Shown one piece after another: positions 16,658 through 24,643 of a stretch of 64,000 nt of DNA. The notes under the pieces are model-generated. The model was not told where the DNA came from and did not search any database. It saw only the letters and a list, made by a program, of their open reading frames with translations. The stretch's first letter is position 1. The number at the start of each line of letters is the position of its first letter. This DNA comes from Streptomyces sannanensis (GTDB taxonomy: Bacteria; Actinomycetota; Actinomycetes; Streptomycetales; Streptomycetaceae): NCBI RefSeq assembly GCF_039536205.1, contig NZ_BAAAYL010000001.1, positions 3,534,001 through 3,598,000 on the forward strand, in the 5' to 3' direction. A program made the position numbers and the translations under genes.

Positions 16658-18505
16658 ATGAACGATGCCGCGCACACATCCCGTCGCGCCCGAGTCCGTG
16701 CCCCCGAGTTGATCGGCAAGGGCGGATGGATCAACACCGGCGGGAAGGATCTGACCCTCGCCGACCTGCGAGGTAAGTGCGTTGTTGTCGATTTCTGGAC
16801 ATTTTGTTGTGTGAATTGTCTGCATGTCCTTGACGAGCTGCGCGAGCTGGAGGAGAAGCACCGCGACACCGTGGTGATCATCGGTGTGCACTCGCCGAAG
16901 TTCGTGCACGAGGCCGATCACCAGGCCGTCGTGGACGCCGTCGAGCGCTACGACGTCGAGCACCCGGTGCTCGACGACCCCGAGCTGGCGACCTGGAAGC
17001 AGTACGCCGTGCGGGCCTGGCCGACGCTCGTCGTGATCGACCCCGAGGGGTATGTGGTCGCGCAGCACGCCGGTGAGGGGCATGCGCACGCCATTGAACG
17101 GCTTGTGGAGGAGCTGGAGGCGGAGCACGAGGCCAAGGGGACGCTGCGGCGCGGGGACGGGCCCTACGTCGCGCCGGAGCCGGTGGCGACGCATCTGCGG
17201 TTCCCCGGGAAGGCGCTCGCGCTGGACGGGGGCGGGTTCCTGATCAGCGACACGACCCGGCACCAGCTGGTGGAGCTGGCGGAGGACGGCGAGACGGTCG
17301 TACGGCGCATCGGCACCGGGGAGCGTGGGTTCACGGACAGTCCGGCCGCCTTCAACGAGCCGCAGGGGCCGGCGCTGCTGCCGGACGGCAAGGTGATCGT
17401 CGCCGACACCGTCAATCACGCGCTGCGGACGTACGACCCGGCTACCGGCGAGGTCGCGACCGTCGCCGGGACCGGCCGCCAGTGGTGGCGGGGGTCGCCG
17501 ACGTCCGGGCCCGCCCGTGAGGTGGACCTGTCCTCGCCGTGGGACGTGGCCTGGTTCGCCGGCAGGGTGTGGATCGCCATGGCCGGTGTCCACCAGCTGT
17601 GGACGTACGACCCGGAGGCCGGGACGGTTCAGGTCGCGGCCGGTACGACCAACGAGGGCCTGGTCGACGGGCCCGCCGCCGAGGCATGGTTCGCCCAGCC
17701 GTCCGGGCTGGCGGCGACGGAGGAGCGGCTGTGGCTCGCCGACTCGGAGACCTCCGCGCTGCGCTATGTGGAGCGGGACGGCGACGGCTTCGCCGTCCGT
17801 ACGGCCGTCGGCACCGGGCTGTTCGACTTCGGCCACCGGGACGGGGCCGCGGAACAGGCGCTGTTCCAGCACCCGTTGGGGGTGACCGCGCTGCCTGACG
17901 GGTCGGTGGCGGTCAGCGACACGTACAACCACGCCCTGCGCCGCTACGACCCGGCGACGGGTGAGGTGACCACGCTCGCCACCGACCTGCGGGAGCCGAG
18001 CGACGCCGTTCTTGCCGGTGACGACATCGTGGTCGTCGAGTCGGCCCGGCACCGGCTGACCCGGCTGCGGCTGCCCGAGGAGGCCGTACGGGTCGAGGCG
18101 GTCGCCCACCGCACCCAGCGCGCCGCCACCGAGGTGGCACCGGGGACGCTGCGGCTGGACGTCGTGTTCCAGGCCCCGGACGGGCAGAAGCTGGACACCC
18201 GCTACGGCCCGTCCACCCGCCTGCTGGTCTCCTCCACCCCGCCCGAGCTGCTCACGGCGGGCGAGGGTGCGGGTACGGACCTGAGCCGCGAGCTGACCCT
18301 CAACCCGGACGTCACCGAGGGCGTGCTGCACGTCTCCGCGATGGCCGCGTCCTGCGACGACACTGAGTCCGACAGCGGCTCCGCCGCGGGGGCCAACGAG
18401 TACCCGGCCTGCCACGTCCACCAGCAGGACTGGGGCGTCCCGGTCCGCGTGACCACGGACGGGGTGCCCCGGCTGCCGCTGGTGCTGGCGGGGATGGATC
18501 AGTAG
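16658..18505 (+). CDS. Thioredoxin-like/NHL-repeat protein (NHLRC2-like)
   Basis: 615 residues. The N-terminal thioredoxin-like domain (about 15-150) has redox motif CVNC (Cys51, Cys54, with an extra Cys50) within VVDFWTFCCVNCLHVLDELREL. A six-bladed NHL beta-propeller (about 175-470) follows with repeated LLPDGKVIVADTVNHALRTYD-type blades. A C-terminal beta-sandwich ends near the stop. This is the architecture of NHLRC2. No signal peptide, so it is probably cytosolic. A role in redox-linked protein quality control is inference only. The last 7 bp overlap the convergent fragment gene at 18499. Confidence 0.92.
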   Translation: MNDAAHTSRRARVRAPELIGKGGWINTGGKDLTLADLRGKCVVVDFWTFCCVNCLHVLDELRELEEKHRDTVVIIGVHSPKFVHEADHQAVVDAVERYDVEHPVLDDPELATWKQYAVRAWPTLVVIDPEGYVVAQHAGEGHAHAIERLVEELEAEHEAKGTLRRGDGPYVAPEPVATHLRFPGKALALDGGGFLISDTTRHQLVELAEDGETVVRRIGTGERGFTDSPAAFNEPQGPALLPDGKVIVADTVNHALRTYDPATGEVATVAGTGRQWWRGSPTSGPAREVDLSSPWDVAWFAGRVWIAMAGVHQLWTYDPEAGTVQVAAGTTNEGLVDGPAAEAWFAQPSGLAATEERLWLADSETSALRYVERDGDGFAVRTAVGTGLFDFGHRDGAAEQALFQHPLGVTALPDGSVAVSDTYNHALRRYDPATGEVTTLATDLREPSDAVLAGDDIVVVESARHRLTRLRLPEEAVRVEAVAHRTQRAATEVAPGTLRLDVVFQAPDGQKLDTRYGPSTRLLVSSTPPELLTAGEGAGTDLSRELTLNPDVTEGVLHVSAMAASCDDTESDSGSAAGANEYPACHVHQQDWGVPVRVTTDGVPRLPLVLAGMDQ

Positions 18506-18786
18506 ACGTCGACGTAGTCCTCGGTGCTCGTGCCGACGGGATGACGGGAGTCCGGGGCGGAGTGGACGGCCTTCCAGGTGCCGTCCTGCTGCGCCGTGAA
18601 CTTCTTGCTGAAGGTTCCGGAGGCCGTGGTCGTGACCTGGGCCATGCGGGACCACTTTGTGGAGCCCTTGGGCTTGAAGCAGATCTCCACGGGCTTGTTG
18701 CCGTACGCCGCCCGGCCCACCGCTGTCGCCGCCGAGAGTGACGCGCGCCGGCCCGCATCATCGGCGGGCCAACGCGCGTCGCACAC
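18499..18786 (-). pseudogene. C-terminal fragment of an exported protein
   Basis: The frame encodes an Ig-like terminal segment: AYGNKPVEICFKPKGSTKW, then SGTFSKKFTAQQDGTWKA, then STEDYVDVY. This resembles the closing beta domain of many secreted Streptomyces proteins of unknown function. There is no signal peptide, and the N-terminal 25 residues look non-coding. It is likely a truncated gene rather than a functional 95-residue protein. It overlaps the 3' end of the thioredoxin/NHL gene by 7 bp. Confidence 0.55.
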
Positions 18787-18794
18787 ACGGTAAT

Positions 18795-20093
18795 TCAGCC
18801 TTCCAGGAAGGCGGCCAGCGCGTTCGCCAGGAGGTACGGGTCCTGGTCGCCGCAGAGTTCGCGGGCGCTGTGCATCGACAGGATGGCGACACCGATGTCG
18901 ACCGTGCGGATGCCGTGCCGGGCCGCGGTGATCGGGCCGATGGTGGTGCCGCAGGGCATCGCGTTGTTGGAGACGAACGACTGCCAGGGCACCCCGGCCT
19001 TCTCGCAGGCGGCGGCGAAGACGGCCCGTCCGCTGCCGTCGGTGGCGTAGCGCTGGTTGACGTTGACCTTGAGGATCGGACCGCCGTTGACGCGCGGGTG
19101 GTGCGTGGGGTCGTGCCGCTCCGCGTAGTTGGGGTGCACGGCGTGGCCGGTGTCGGAGGACAGGCAGATGGTGCCGGCGAAGGCACGGGCCTTGTCCTCG
19201 TAGGTACCGCCGCGGGCGAACACCGAGCGCTCCAGCACATTGCCGAGCAGCGGTCCCTGGGCGCCGGTGTCGGCCTCGGAGCCGTTCTCCTCGTGGTCGA
19301 AGGCGGCGAGCACCGGGATGTACGGGAGGCTTCCCGAGGTGGTGACCGCTGCCAGTGCGGCCACGCCCGCGTGCACGGACAGCAGGTTGTCCATGCGCGG
19401 TCCGGCGAGCAGCTCCTGGTCGCGGCCGAGGTAGGCGGGGGCCTCGACGCTGTGGACCATCAGGTCCCAGCCGGCCACGTCCTCCGCGTCGACGCCCGCC
19501 TCGTCGGCGACGAAGCGGATCAGGTCGCCCTCCTGCACCTCGTTGCTCAGGCCCCAGACCGGCTGCATGTGCTTCTGCTTGTCGAGCTTGAGGCCGTCGG
19601 TGTTGACGGAACGGTCGAGGTGGACGGCGAGCTGAGGCACGCGCATCAGCGGCCGGTCGACGTTGACGAGATGGTCGCTGCCGTCCCGCAGGGTGATCCG
19701 GCCGGACAGGCCGAGGTCACGGTCGAGCCAGGTGTTGAGCAGGGTGCCGCCGTAGATCTCGACGGCGATCTGCCGCCAGCCGTGCGCGCCGGTGTCCGGC
19801 AGCGGCTTGACGCGCAGGTTGGGGGAGTCGGTGTGCGCGCCGACGATACGGAACGGGGTGTGCGCCGAGGCGCCTTCCGGTACGTACCAGGCGATGAGCG
19901 CGCCACCGCGGATGACGTACTTGCCGCCCGTCGTTCCGTCCCAGGCGTCGGTCTCCGCGAGCTGCCGGAAGCCGGCCTTCTCCAGGCGCGCGGCGGCGTT
20001 GGCCACGGCGTGGTACGGCGAGGGGCTCGCCGCGAGGAAGGACATCAGGTCGTCGGTGTGGCCGCGGTCGAAGCGGGAGGGTGCGCTGCTCAT
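18795..20093 (-). CDS. M18-family aminopeptidase (aspartyl aminopeptidase type)
   Basis: 432 residues, the usual length. The dinuclear zinc peptidase motifs are present: GAHTDSPNLRVKP (metal His and Asp), AAFDHEENGSEADTGAQGP (catalytic and ligand Glu), LSSDTGHAVHPNY, and a C-terminal SMHSARE with the last His ligand. It is cytosolic and releases N-terminal, mostly acidic, residues during peptide turnover. The ATG at 20093 is preceded by AAGGTGAC. Confidence 0.94.
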   Translation of the reverse strand: MSSAPSRFDRGHTDDLMSFLAASPSPYHAVANAAARLEKAGFRQLAETDAWDGTTGGKYVIRGGALIAWYVPEGASAHTPFRIVGAHTDSPNLRVKPLPDTGAHGWRQIAVEIYGGTLLNTWLDRDLGLSGRITLRDGSDHLVNVDRPLMRVPQLAVHLDRSVNTDGLKLDKQKHMQPVWGLSNEVQEGDLIRFVADEAGVDAEDVAGWDLMVHSVEAPAYLGRDQELLAGPRMDNLLSVHAGVAALAAVTTSGSLPYIPVLAAFDHEENGSEADTGAQGPLLGNVLERSVFARGGTYEDKARAFAGTICLSSDTGHAVHPNYAERHDPTHHPRVNGGPILKVNVNQRYATDGSGRAVFAAACEKAGVPWQSFVSNNAMPCGTTIGPITAARHGIRTVDIGVAILSMHSARELCGDQDPYLLANALAAFLEG

Positions 20094-20133
20094 GTGGTCA
20101 CCTTAACGAGGTGTTCAACCGGTGGGACGAGAC

Positions 20134-20169
20134 AGCGGGCCGGAACCTCCTGGGAGGCCCCGGCCCGCT
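20134..20169. terminator. Hairpin between the M18 peptidase and acyl-CoA dehydrogenase genes
   Basis: AGCGGGCCGG pairs with CCGGCCCGCT across a 16-base loop that itself contains CCTCC/GGAGG. It lies downstream of the minus-strand acyl-CoA dehydrogenase gene. Confidence 0.6.
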
Positions 20170-20194
20170 GCCGTGAGGGTGTGAGCGTGGTTCG

Positions 20195-20248
20195 GTGCCT
20201 CTCCCGGCAACGTCTGCCCCGTCGGGCAGACGTTGCCGGGAGAGGGCA
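20195..20248. repeat. Minimal palindromic element: two facing copies of the TIR of elements C and D
   Basis: A perfect 21-bp stem (20199-20219 with 20224-20244) around a four-base loop. Each arm contains CCCGGCAACGTCTGCCC, which is also the right end of the elements at 38701-38961 and, with one change, 57349-57536. It looks like an element reduced to its two ends. It starts directly after the acyl-CoA dehydrogenase stop and could act as its terminator. Confidence 0.75.
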
Positions 20249-22075
20249 TCAGAAGGCGGACTCGTCCAGCTCCATCAGGGAGTTGTCGACGGTCTCGGCG
20301 AGCGCGCGCTGCACGGAGACGCCCGGCAGGACCTGGGAGGCGAAGAACTTCGCGGCCGCCATCTTGCCCTGGTAGAAGGCGACATCCTTGGCGGAGGCGT
20401 CGGGAAGCTTCTCGGCGGCCACGGCCGCGCCGCGCAGCAGCAGGTAGGCGACGACGACATCACCGGAGGCCATCAGCAGGCGGGTGGTGTTCTGGCCGAC
20501 CTTGTAGATGTTCTTGACGTCCTCGCCGGTGGCGGTGAGGTCGGTGATCATCGCGCCGACGATCGCCTCCAGGTCGACGGCCGCCTTGGCGAGCGCGTCG
20601 CGGGCGGCGGTCAGCTCCTCGCCGCCGGCCTCGGTGGCAAGGAACTTCTTGATCTCCTCGGCGAGGAGGTTCAGGGACGCGCCCTGGTTGCGGACGATCT
20701 TCCGGAAGAAGAAGTCCTGGCCCTGGATGGCGGTGGTGCCCTCGTAGAGGGTGTCGATCTTGGCGTCCCGGATGTACTGCTCGATCGGGTACTCCTGCAG
20801 GTAGCCGGAGCCGCCGAAGGTCTGCAGGGACTGGGCCAGCTGCTCGTAGGACTTCTCGGAGCCGTAGCCCTTCACGATCGGCAGGAGCAGGTCGTTGAGG
20901 CCGTGCAGGGACTTGGCGTCCTCGCCCGCCGCCTCCTTGAAGGCGATCTCGTCCTGGACGGACGCCGTGTAGAGGACGAGGGAGCGCATGCCCTCCGCGT
21001 ACGCCTTCTGCGTCATCAGCGAGCGGCGCACGTCCGGGTGGTGCGTGATGGTGACCTTGGGCGCGGTCTTGTCCATGAAGTTCGCCAGGTCCGGACCCTG
21101 GACGCGCTCCTTGGCGTACTCCAGCGCGTTGAGGTAGCCCGTCGACAGGGTGGCGATGGCCTTCGTGCCGACCATCATCCGGGCGAACTCGATGATCATG
21201 AACATCTGGCGGATGCCGTCGTGCTTGTCGCCGATCAGCCAGCCCTTGGCGGGGTGCCTGTCGCCGAAGGTCATCTCGCAGGTGTTGGAGGCCTTGAGGC
21301 CCATCTTGTGCTCGACGTTGGTGGCGTAGACGCCGTTGCGCTCGCCCAGCTCGCCGGTCTCCCAGTCGAAGTGGTACTTCGGCACGAGGAAGAGGGACAG
21401 GCCCTTGGTGCCCGGACCGGCACCTTCGGGGCGGGCGAGGACGTAGTGGAGGATGTTCTCCGCCATGTCGTGCTCACCGGACGTGATGAAGCGCTTCACG
21501 CCCTCGATGTGCCAGGAGCCGTCCTCCTGCTGGACGGCCTTGGTGCGGCCGGCGCCCACGTCCGAGCCGGCGTCCGGCTCGGTGAGGACCATGGTGGAGC
21601 CCCACTGCTTCTCGACGGCGATCTGCGCGACCTTCTTCTGCGCCTCGTTGCCCTCCTCGAAGAGGACGCCGGCGAACGCCGGGCCGGAGGAGTACATCCA
21701 GATCGCCGGGTTCGCGCCGAGCAGCAGCTCCGCGTACGACCAGACCAGCGAGCGCGGGGAGGTGGTGCCGCCGATCTCCTCGGGCAGGCCCAGGCGCCAG
21801 TACTCGGAGTCCATGAAGGCCTGGTAGCTCTTCTTGAACGACGCGGGCACGGGAGCGGTGTTGGTCTCGGGGTCGAAGACCGGCGGGTTGCGGTCGGCGT
21901 CCGAGAAGGACTCCGCCAGTTCGTTCTCCGCGAGGCGGGCGAGCTCCTCGAGGATGCTCTTGGCGGTCTCGACGTCCATCTCCGCGAACGGGCCGGTGCC
22001 GTACAGCTTGTCGCGCCCGAGGACCTCGAAGAGGTTGAACTCGATGTCGCGGAGATTCGACTTGTAGTGCCCCAT
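20249..22075 (-). CDS. Acyl-CoA dehydrogenase, long form with C-terminal extension
   Basis: 608-residue flavoprotein for the first step of fatty acid beta-oxidation. Domains: short N-terminal extension, N-terminal helical domain, middle beta domain ([23 protein letters not shown], the flavin/substrate wall), and C-terminal helical domain ([25 protein letters not shown]; ...[36 protein letters not shown]). A roughly 120-residue added helical domain is characteristic of the 600-residue class. Glu in YEGTT is the catalytic-base candidate. The ATG at 22075 follows GAGAGGG; the upstream in-frame ATG at 22099 has no ribosome site. A palindromic operator candidate lies upstream. Confidence 0.93.
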   Translation of the reverse strand: MGHYKSNLRDIEFNLFEVLGRDKLYGTGPFAEMDVETAKSILEELARLAENELAESFSDADRNPPVFDPETNTAPVPASFKKSYQAFMDSEYWRLGLPEEIGGTTSPRSLVWSYAELLLGANPAIWMYSSGPAFAGVLFEEGNEAQKKVAQIAVEKQWGSTMVLTEPDAGSDVGAGRTKAVQQEDGSWHIEGVKRFITSGEHDMAENILHYVLARPEGAGPGTKGLSLFLVPKYHFDWETGELGERNGVYATNVEHKMGLKASNTCEMTFGDRHPAKGWLIGDKHDGIRQMFMIIEFARMMVGTKAIATLSTGYLNALEYAKERVQGPDLANFMDKTAPKVTITHHPDVRRSLMTQKAYAEGMRSLVLYTASVQDEIAFKEAAGEDAKSLHGLNDLLLPIVKGYGSEKSYEQLAQSLQTFGGSGYLQEYPIEQYIRDAKIDTLYEGTTAIQGQDFFFRKIVRNQGASLNLLAEEIKKFLATEAGGEELTAARDALAKAAVDLEAIVGAMITDLTATGEDVKNIYKVGQNTTRLLMASGDVVVAYLLLRGAAVAAEKLPDASAKDVAFYQGKMAAAKFFASQVLPGVSVQRALAETVDNSLMELDESAF

Positions 22076-22098
22076 GGCGACGGCCCTCTCATGACCCA

Positions 22099-22136
22099 TA
22101 CCGGCAAGTAGCTACGATGATGCTACCCGTCGGTAA
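22099..22136. promoter_or_regulatory. Candidate TetR/FadR-type operators upstream of the acyl-CoA dehydrogenase gene
   Basis: Two related 12-mers, TACCGGCAAGTA (22099-22110) and TACCCGTCGGTA (22125-22136 shifted by one base), share a TACC-N4-[G/A]GTA layout. The second is a nearly perfect palindrome. This form is common for TetR-type regulators of fatty acid degradation. They lie in the 109-bp gap shared with the divergent SseB-like gene. Confidence 0.45.
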
Positions 22137-22184
22137 TAAGAAGCAACCCCTGTGGGGCATCTGTGACTCAGTAGGCTTTGGCGC

Positions 22185-22649
22185 ATGTACGGCTACGACC
22201 AGAACCCGGGTGCCCAGCAGCAGTACGCCCCGCCGCAGCAGCCCATGCCCGGTGCCGGGTATGCCGGGCAGCCGCTCTACCCCGAGCCGTCACCGCCGTC
22301 GCTCGCCGACGCGGTGCGGGCCTTCACGACCGGGTCGATGGCCCCGGAGGACTTCCAGCAGATCTTCGCCACGTCGAAGGTGTACTGCCCGCGCGGCGAC
22401 AACCCCGGCTTCCTGGCGCTGCACAACACCCAGCAGCCGGTGATCCCGATGTTCACCTCGCTGAAGGAGCTGCGCCGGTACGCCGGCAAGGAGTCCAAGT
22501 ACTTCGTGATCACCGGCGCCGAGGTGATCGACCTGCTGCCCACCGGCTACGGCTTCGTCCTCGACATGGAGGGCGACCACCGGATGGTGTTCGACGCCAA
22601 GGCGGTCGAGGAGATGGTCGACTACGCGATGCGCCGCATGTACGGCTAG
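22185..22649 (+). CDS. SseB-family protein
   Basis: 154 residues. A Gln/Pro/Tyr-rich N-terminus of about 35 residues precedes one SseB N-terminal domain (about 45-150): SLADAVRAFTTGSMAPEDFQQIFATSKVYCPRGDNPGFLALHNTQQPVIPMFTSLKELRRYAGKE, VITGAEVIDLLPTGYGFVLDM. SseB domains occur in secretion accessory and immunity-like proteins; no partner is encoded next door and the role is unknown. No ribosome site precedes the ATG. TAGGCT at 22172 is well placed as the -10 of a leaderless transcript. Confidence 0.82.
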   Translation: MYGYDQNPGAQQQYAPPQQPMPGAGYAGQPLYPEPSPPSLADAVRAFTTGSMAPEDFQQIFATSKVYCPRGDNPGFLALHNTQQPVIPMFTSLKELRRYAGKESKYFVITGAEVIDLLPTGYGFVLDMEGDHRMVFDAKAVEEMVDYAMRRMYG

Positions 22650-22650
22650 T

Positions 22651-22925
22651 TAGTGCTGTGGCCGGAAAGGTTTGCCGGGAAGCTCGCGGCTCCCCCAGCT
22701 ACCTTCCCCAGCTACCTCCCCCAGCTACCGCTGGGGGTGCCCCCAGGGTGCCCCCAGAGGTGCCCCCAGGTGCGGTGCATCGCAAGGCGGAGCATCGCAG
22801 CTCGTACCAGGCCGTACTCGCGCGATGCGACAACGGTGGGGGTACCTCCCGTGCTCGAAGGGCTACGGGGGAGAGGTGCAGTGCCGGGGGTCGCGAGCCG
22901 GTGAACCTTTCCGGTCACAGCACTA
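22651..22925. mobile_element. MITE-like element B with terminal inverted repeats and flanking TA
   Basis: 275 bp. The left end reads TAGTGCTGTGGCCGGAAAGG and the right end CCGGTCACAGCACTA; about 25 of 28 end positions match as inverted repeats. TA is present at both outer edges, as expected for TA-target duplications of mariner/IS630-like elements. The interior has tandem CCCCCAGCTACCT units, then AGGTGCCCCCAG units (22684-22770), then an imperfect palindromic segment. No ORF of credible codon use. It begins 1 bp after the SseB stop codon. Confidence 0.78.
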
Positions 22926-22964
22926 GACGCCATCGCTTCGCAGACGGCTGATCCGTACGCGTAC

Positions 22965-23006
22965 GAGAGCCCGGCCGGGCCCTGAGGGGGCGCGGCCGGG
23001 CTCTCG
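22965..23006 (-). terminator. Terminator after the gcvH-like gene
   Basis: Perfect 14-bp stem CGAGAGCCCGGCCG / CGGCCGGGCTCTCG with a 14-base loop, 21 bp beyond the stop of the gene ending at 23027. Confidence 0.8.
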
Positions 23007-23026
23007 CGTGCCCGGAAGGCCGCGGC

Positions 23027-23422
23027 CTACTCGGCCGCCTCCTCGCGGATGTACTCCTCGTACTGCCCGGCGCTGAGCAGGCTGTTGATCTGTGCCGGGT
23101 CGTCCGCCCTGATCTCGATCAGCCATCCGTCGTCGTACGGGTCGCCGTTGACGCTTTCCGGCGACTCGTCGAGCCCTTCGTTCACGGCGGTCACCGTGCC
23201 GGTCACCGGCATGCAGACCTCGGACACCGCCTTGACGGATTCCACGCTGCCGAAGGGTTCCCCGGCCTCGAACCTGTCGCCGGCCTTCGGCAGCTCCACG
23301 AACACGATGTCGCCGAGCCGGCGCTGGGCGTGGTCGGTGAGGCCGACCTTGGCGGTGTCGCTGGCGGTCCGTACCCACTCGTGATCCTTGCTGTACCGGC
23401 GGTCTTCCGGGGTATGCGTCAT
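23027..23422 (-). CDS. gcvH: Glycine cleavage system H-like lipoyl carrier protein
   Basis: 131-residue lipoyl carrier. It has the barwin-like hybrid fold sequence RRYSKDHEWV, GLTDHAQRRLGDIVFVELPKAGD, FGSVESVKAVSEV with Lys64 as the lipoylation site, and VNGDPYDDGWLIEIRADDPAQINSLLSAGQYEEYI. The length is normal. In the classical pathway it shuttles aminomethyl groups between GcvP, GcvT and dihydrolipoyl dehydrogenase. gcvP and gcvT are not in the window, so it may act with distant partners or be a second H-like protein for lipoate relay. ATG at 23422 behind AAGGAG. Confidence 0.88.
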   Translation of the reverse strand: MTHTPEDRRYSKDHEWVRTASDTAKVGLTDHAQRRLGDIVFVELPKAGDRFEAGEPFGSVESVKAVSEVCMPVTGTVTAVNEGLDESPESVNGDPYDDGWLIEIRADDPAQINSLLSAGQYEEYIREEAAE

Positions 23423-23570
23423 AGGGGGCTCCTTCGAGGGTGTGATCGGCAGGATCAGCCTGCCCTCGTTCCGGGCGGAGGGGGCCCGATGCTCACCCGG
23501 ACGAGTGGGGCCGGATGCCGGCCGGGGAATTACTCGCCGCAACGGGGCGTTCCGGGTGGCAAGAAGTTCG

Positions 23571-23591
23571 ACGTTCAACTAAATTGAACGT
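23571..23591. promoter_or_regulatory. Perfect 8-bp inverted repeat upstream of the pirin gene
   Basis: Arms ACGTTCAA and TTGAACGT separated by CTAAA, centred 32 bp before the pirin start. The size and half-site (TTCAA...TTGAA) resemble MarR/OhrR-type operators. It probably overlaps the promoter. Confidence 0.55.
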
Positions 23592-23612
23592 ACGAAGGAT
23601 GGAGGTCCGAAC

Positions 23613-24581
23613 ATGCCAGCCGTGACCGTCGAGAACCCGCTGACCCTGCCGCGCGTCACCGCGCCCGAGGGGGCCGTCCCCCGCCCCGTGCTCGCCGTGA
23701 CCACGGCGCCGAGCGGATTCGAGGGGGAGGGATTCCCCGTGCGCCGCGCGTTCGCCGGGATCAACTACAAGTACCTCGACCCGTTCATCATGATGGACCA
23801 GATGGGCGAGGTGGAGTATCAGCCTGGGGAGCCGAAAGGGACCCCCTGGCATCCGCACCGGGGCTTCGAGACCGTGACGTACCTGATCGACGGAACCTTC
23901 GTCCACCAGGACAGTAACGGGGGCGGCGGCACCATCAAGAACGGTGACACCCAGTGGATGACCGCCGGCTCCGGCCTCCTCCACATCGAGGCCCCGCCGG
24001 AGGAGCTCGTCGTGTCCGGCGGTCTCTTCCACGGACTGCAGCTCTGGGTGAACCTGCCCGCCGCGGACAAGATGATGGACCCGCGTTACCAGGACATCCG
24101 CGGTGGCCAGGTCCAGCTGCTCACCTCGCCGGACGGCGGCGCGCTCATCCGCGTCATCGCCGGTGAGCTGGACGGCCACGAGGGCCCCGGCATCACCCAC
24201 ACGCCCATCACGATGATCCACGCCACGCTCCGTCCCGGCGCGCAGATCACCCTGCCCTGGCGCGAGGACTTCAACGGCCTCGCGTACGTCCTGGCCGGCC
24301 GGGGCTCGGTCGGCACGGACCGGCGGCCCGTCCACATGGGCCAGACCGCGGTCTTCGGCGCCGGGTCCTCGCTGACCGTCCGCGCGGACGAGAAGCAGGA
24401 CTCGAACGCTCCGGACCTGGAGGTCGTACTCCTGGGAGGCCGGCCCATCCGTGAGCCGATGGCCCACTACGGCCCGTTCGTGATGAACACTCAGGCCGAG
24501 CTGCTGCAGGCCTTCGAGGACTTCCAGAAGGGCCGGCTGGGCACGATCCCGGCGGTCCACGGGATGTCCGAGGGGCGGTAA
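23613..24581 (+). CDS. Pirin family protein
   Basis: 322-residue bicupin. The N-terminal cupin carries the metal ligands [17 protein letters not shown] (two His), HQDSN and the Glu of LHIEAPPEE, typical of pirins and of quercetin-dioxygenase-active homologs such as E. coli YhhW. The C-terminal cupin is [30 protein letters not shown]. It ends in [28 protein letters not shown], a family signature. Start ATG at 23613 behind GGATGGAGG. Regulation through the palindrome just upstream is likely. The physiological substrate is unknown. Confidence 0.92.
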   Translation: MPAVTVENPLTLPRVTAPEGAVPRPVLAVTTAPSGFEGEGFPVRRAFAGINYKYLDPFIMMDQMGEVEYQPGEPKGTPWHPHRGFETVTYLIDGTFVHQDSNGGGGTIKNGDTQWMTAGSGLLHIEAPPEELVVSGGLFHGLQLWVNLPAADKMMDPRYQDIRGGQVQLLTSPDGGALIRVIAGELDGHEGPGITHTPITMIHATLRPGAQITLPWREDFNGLAYVLAGRGSVGTDRRPVHMGQTAVFGAGSSLTVRADEKQDSNAPDLEVVLLGGRPIREPMAHYGPFVMNTQAELLQAFEDFQKGRLGTIPAVHGMSEGR

Positions 24582-24587
24582 GGAAGG

Positions 24588-24614
24588 CGGCCCGCCGGGC
24601 GAACCGGCGGGCCG
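24588..24614. terminator. Bidirectional terminator between pirin and the collagen-like gene
   Basis: 11-bp stem CGGCCCGCCGG / CCGGCGGGCCG with loop GCGAA, between the convergent 3' ends. Confidence 0.8.
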
Positions 24615-24643
24615 TCCCGTATCCCTCGTGCCGAGGGTGCCGC

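Noticed and set aside
16592..18655. Long minus-strand frame opposite the thioredoxin/NHL gene
   Set aside because: Mirror frame of a clearly conserved gene; no recognisable motifs and a His/Arg/Val-rich composition.
22684..22770. Possible CRISPR array in the short regular repeats
   Set aside because: Units are 12-13 bp, contiguous and without unique spacers, and there are no cas genes. They are tandem repeats inside a mobile-element-like segment.
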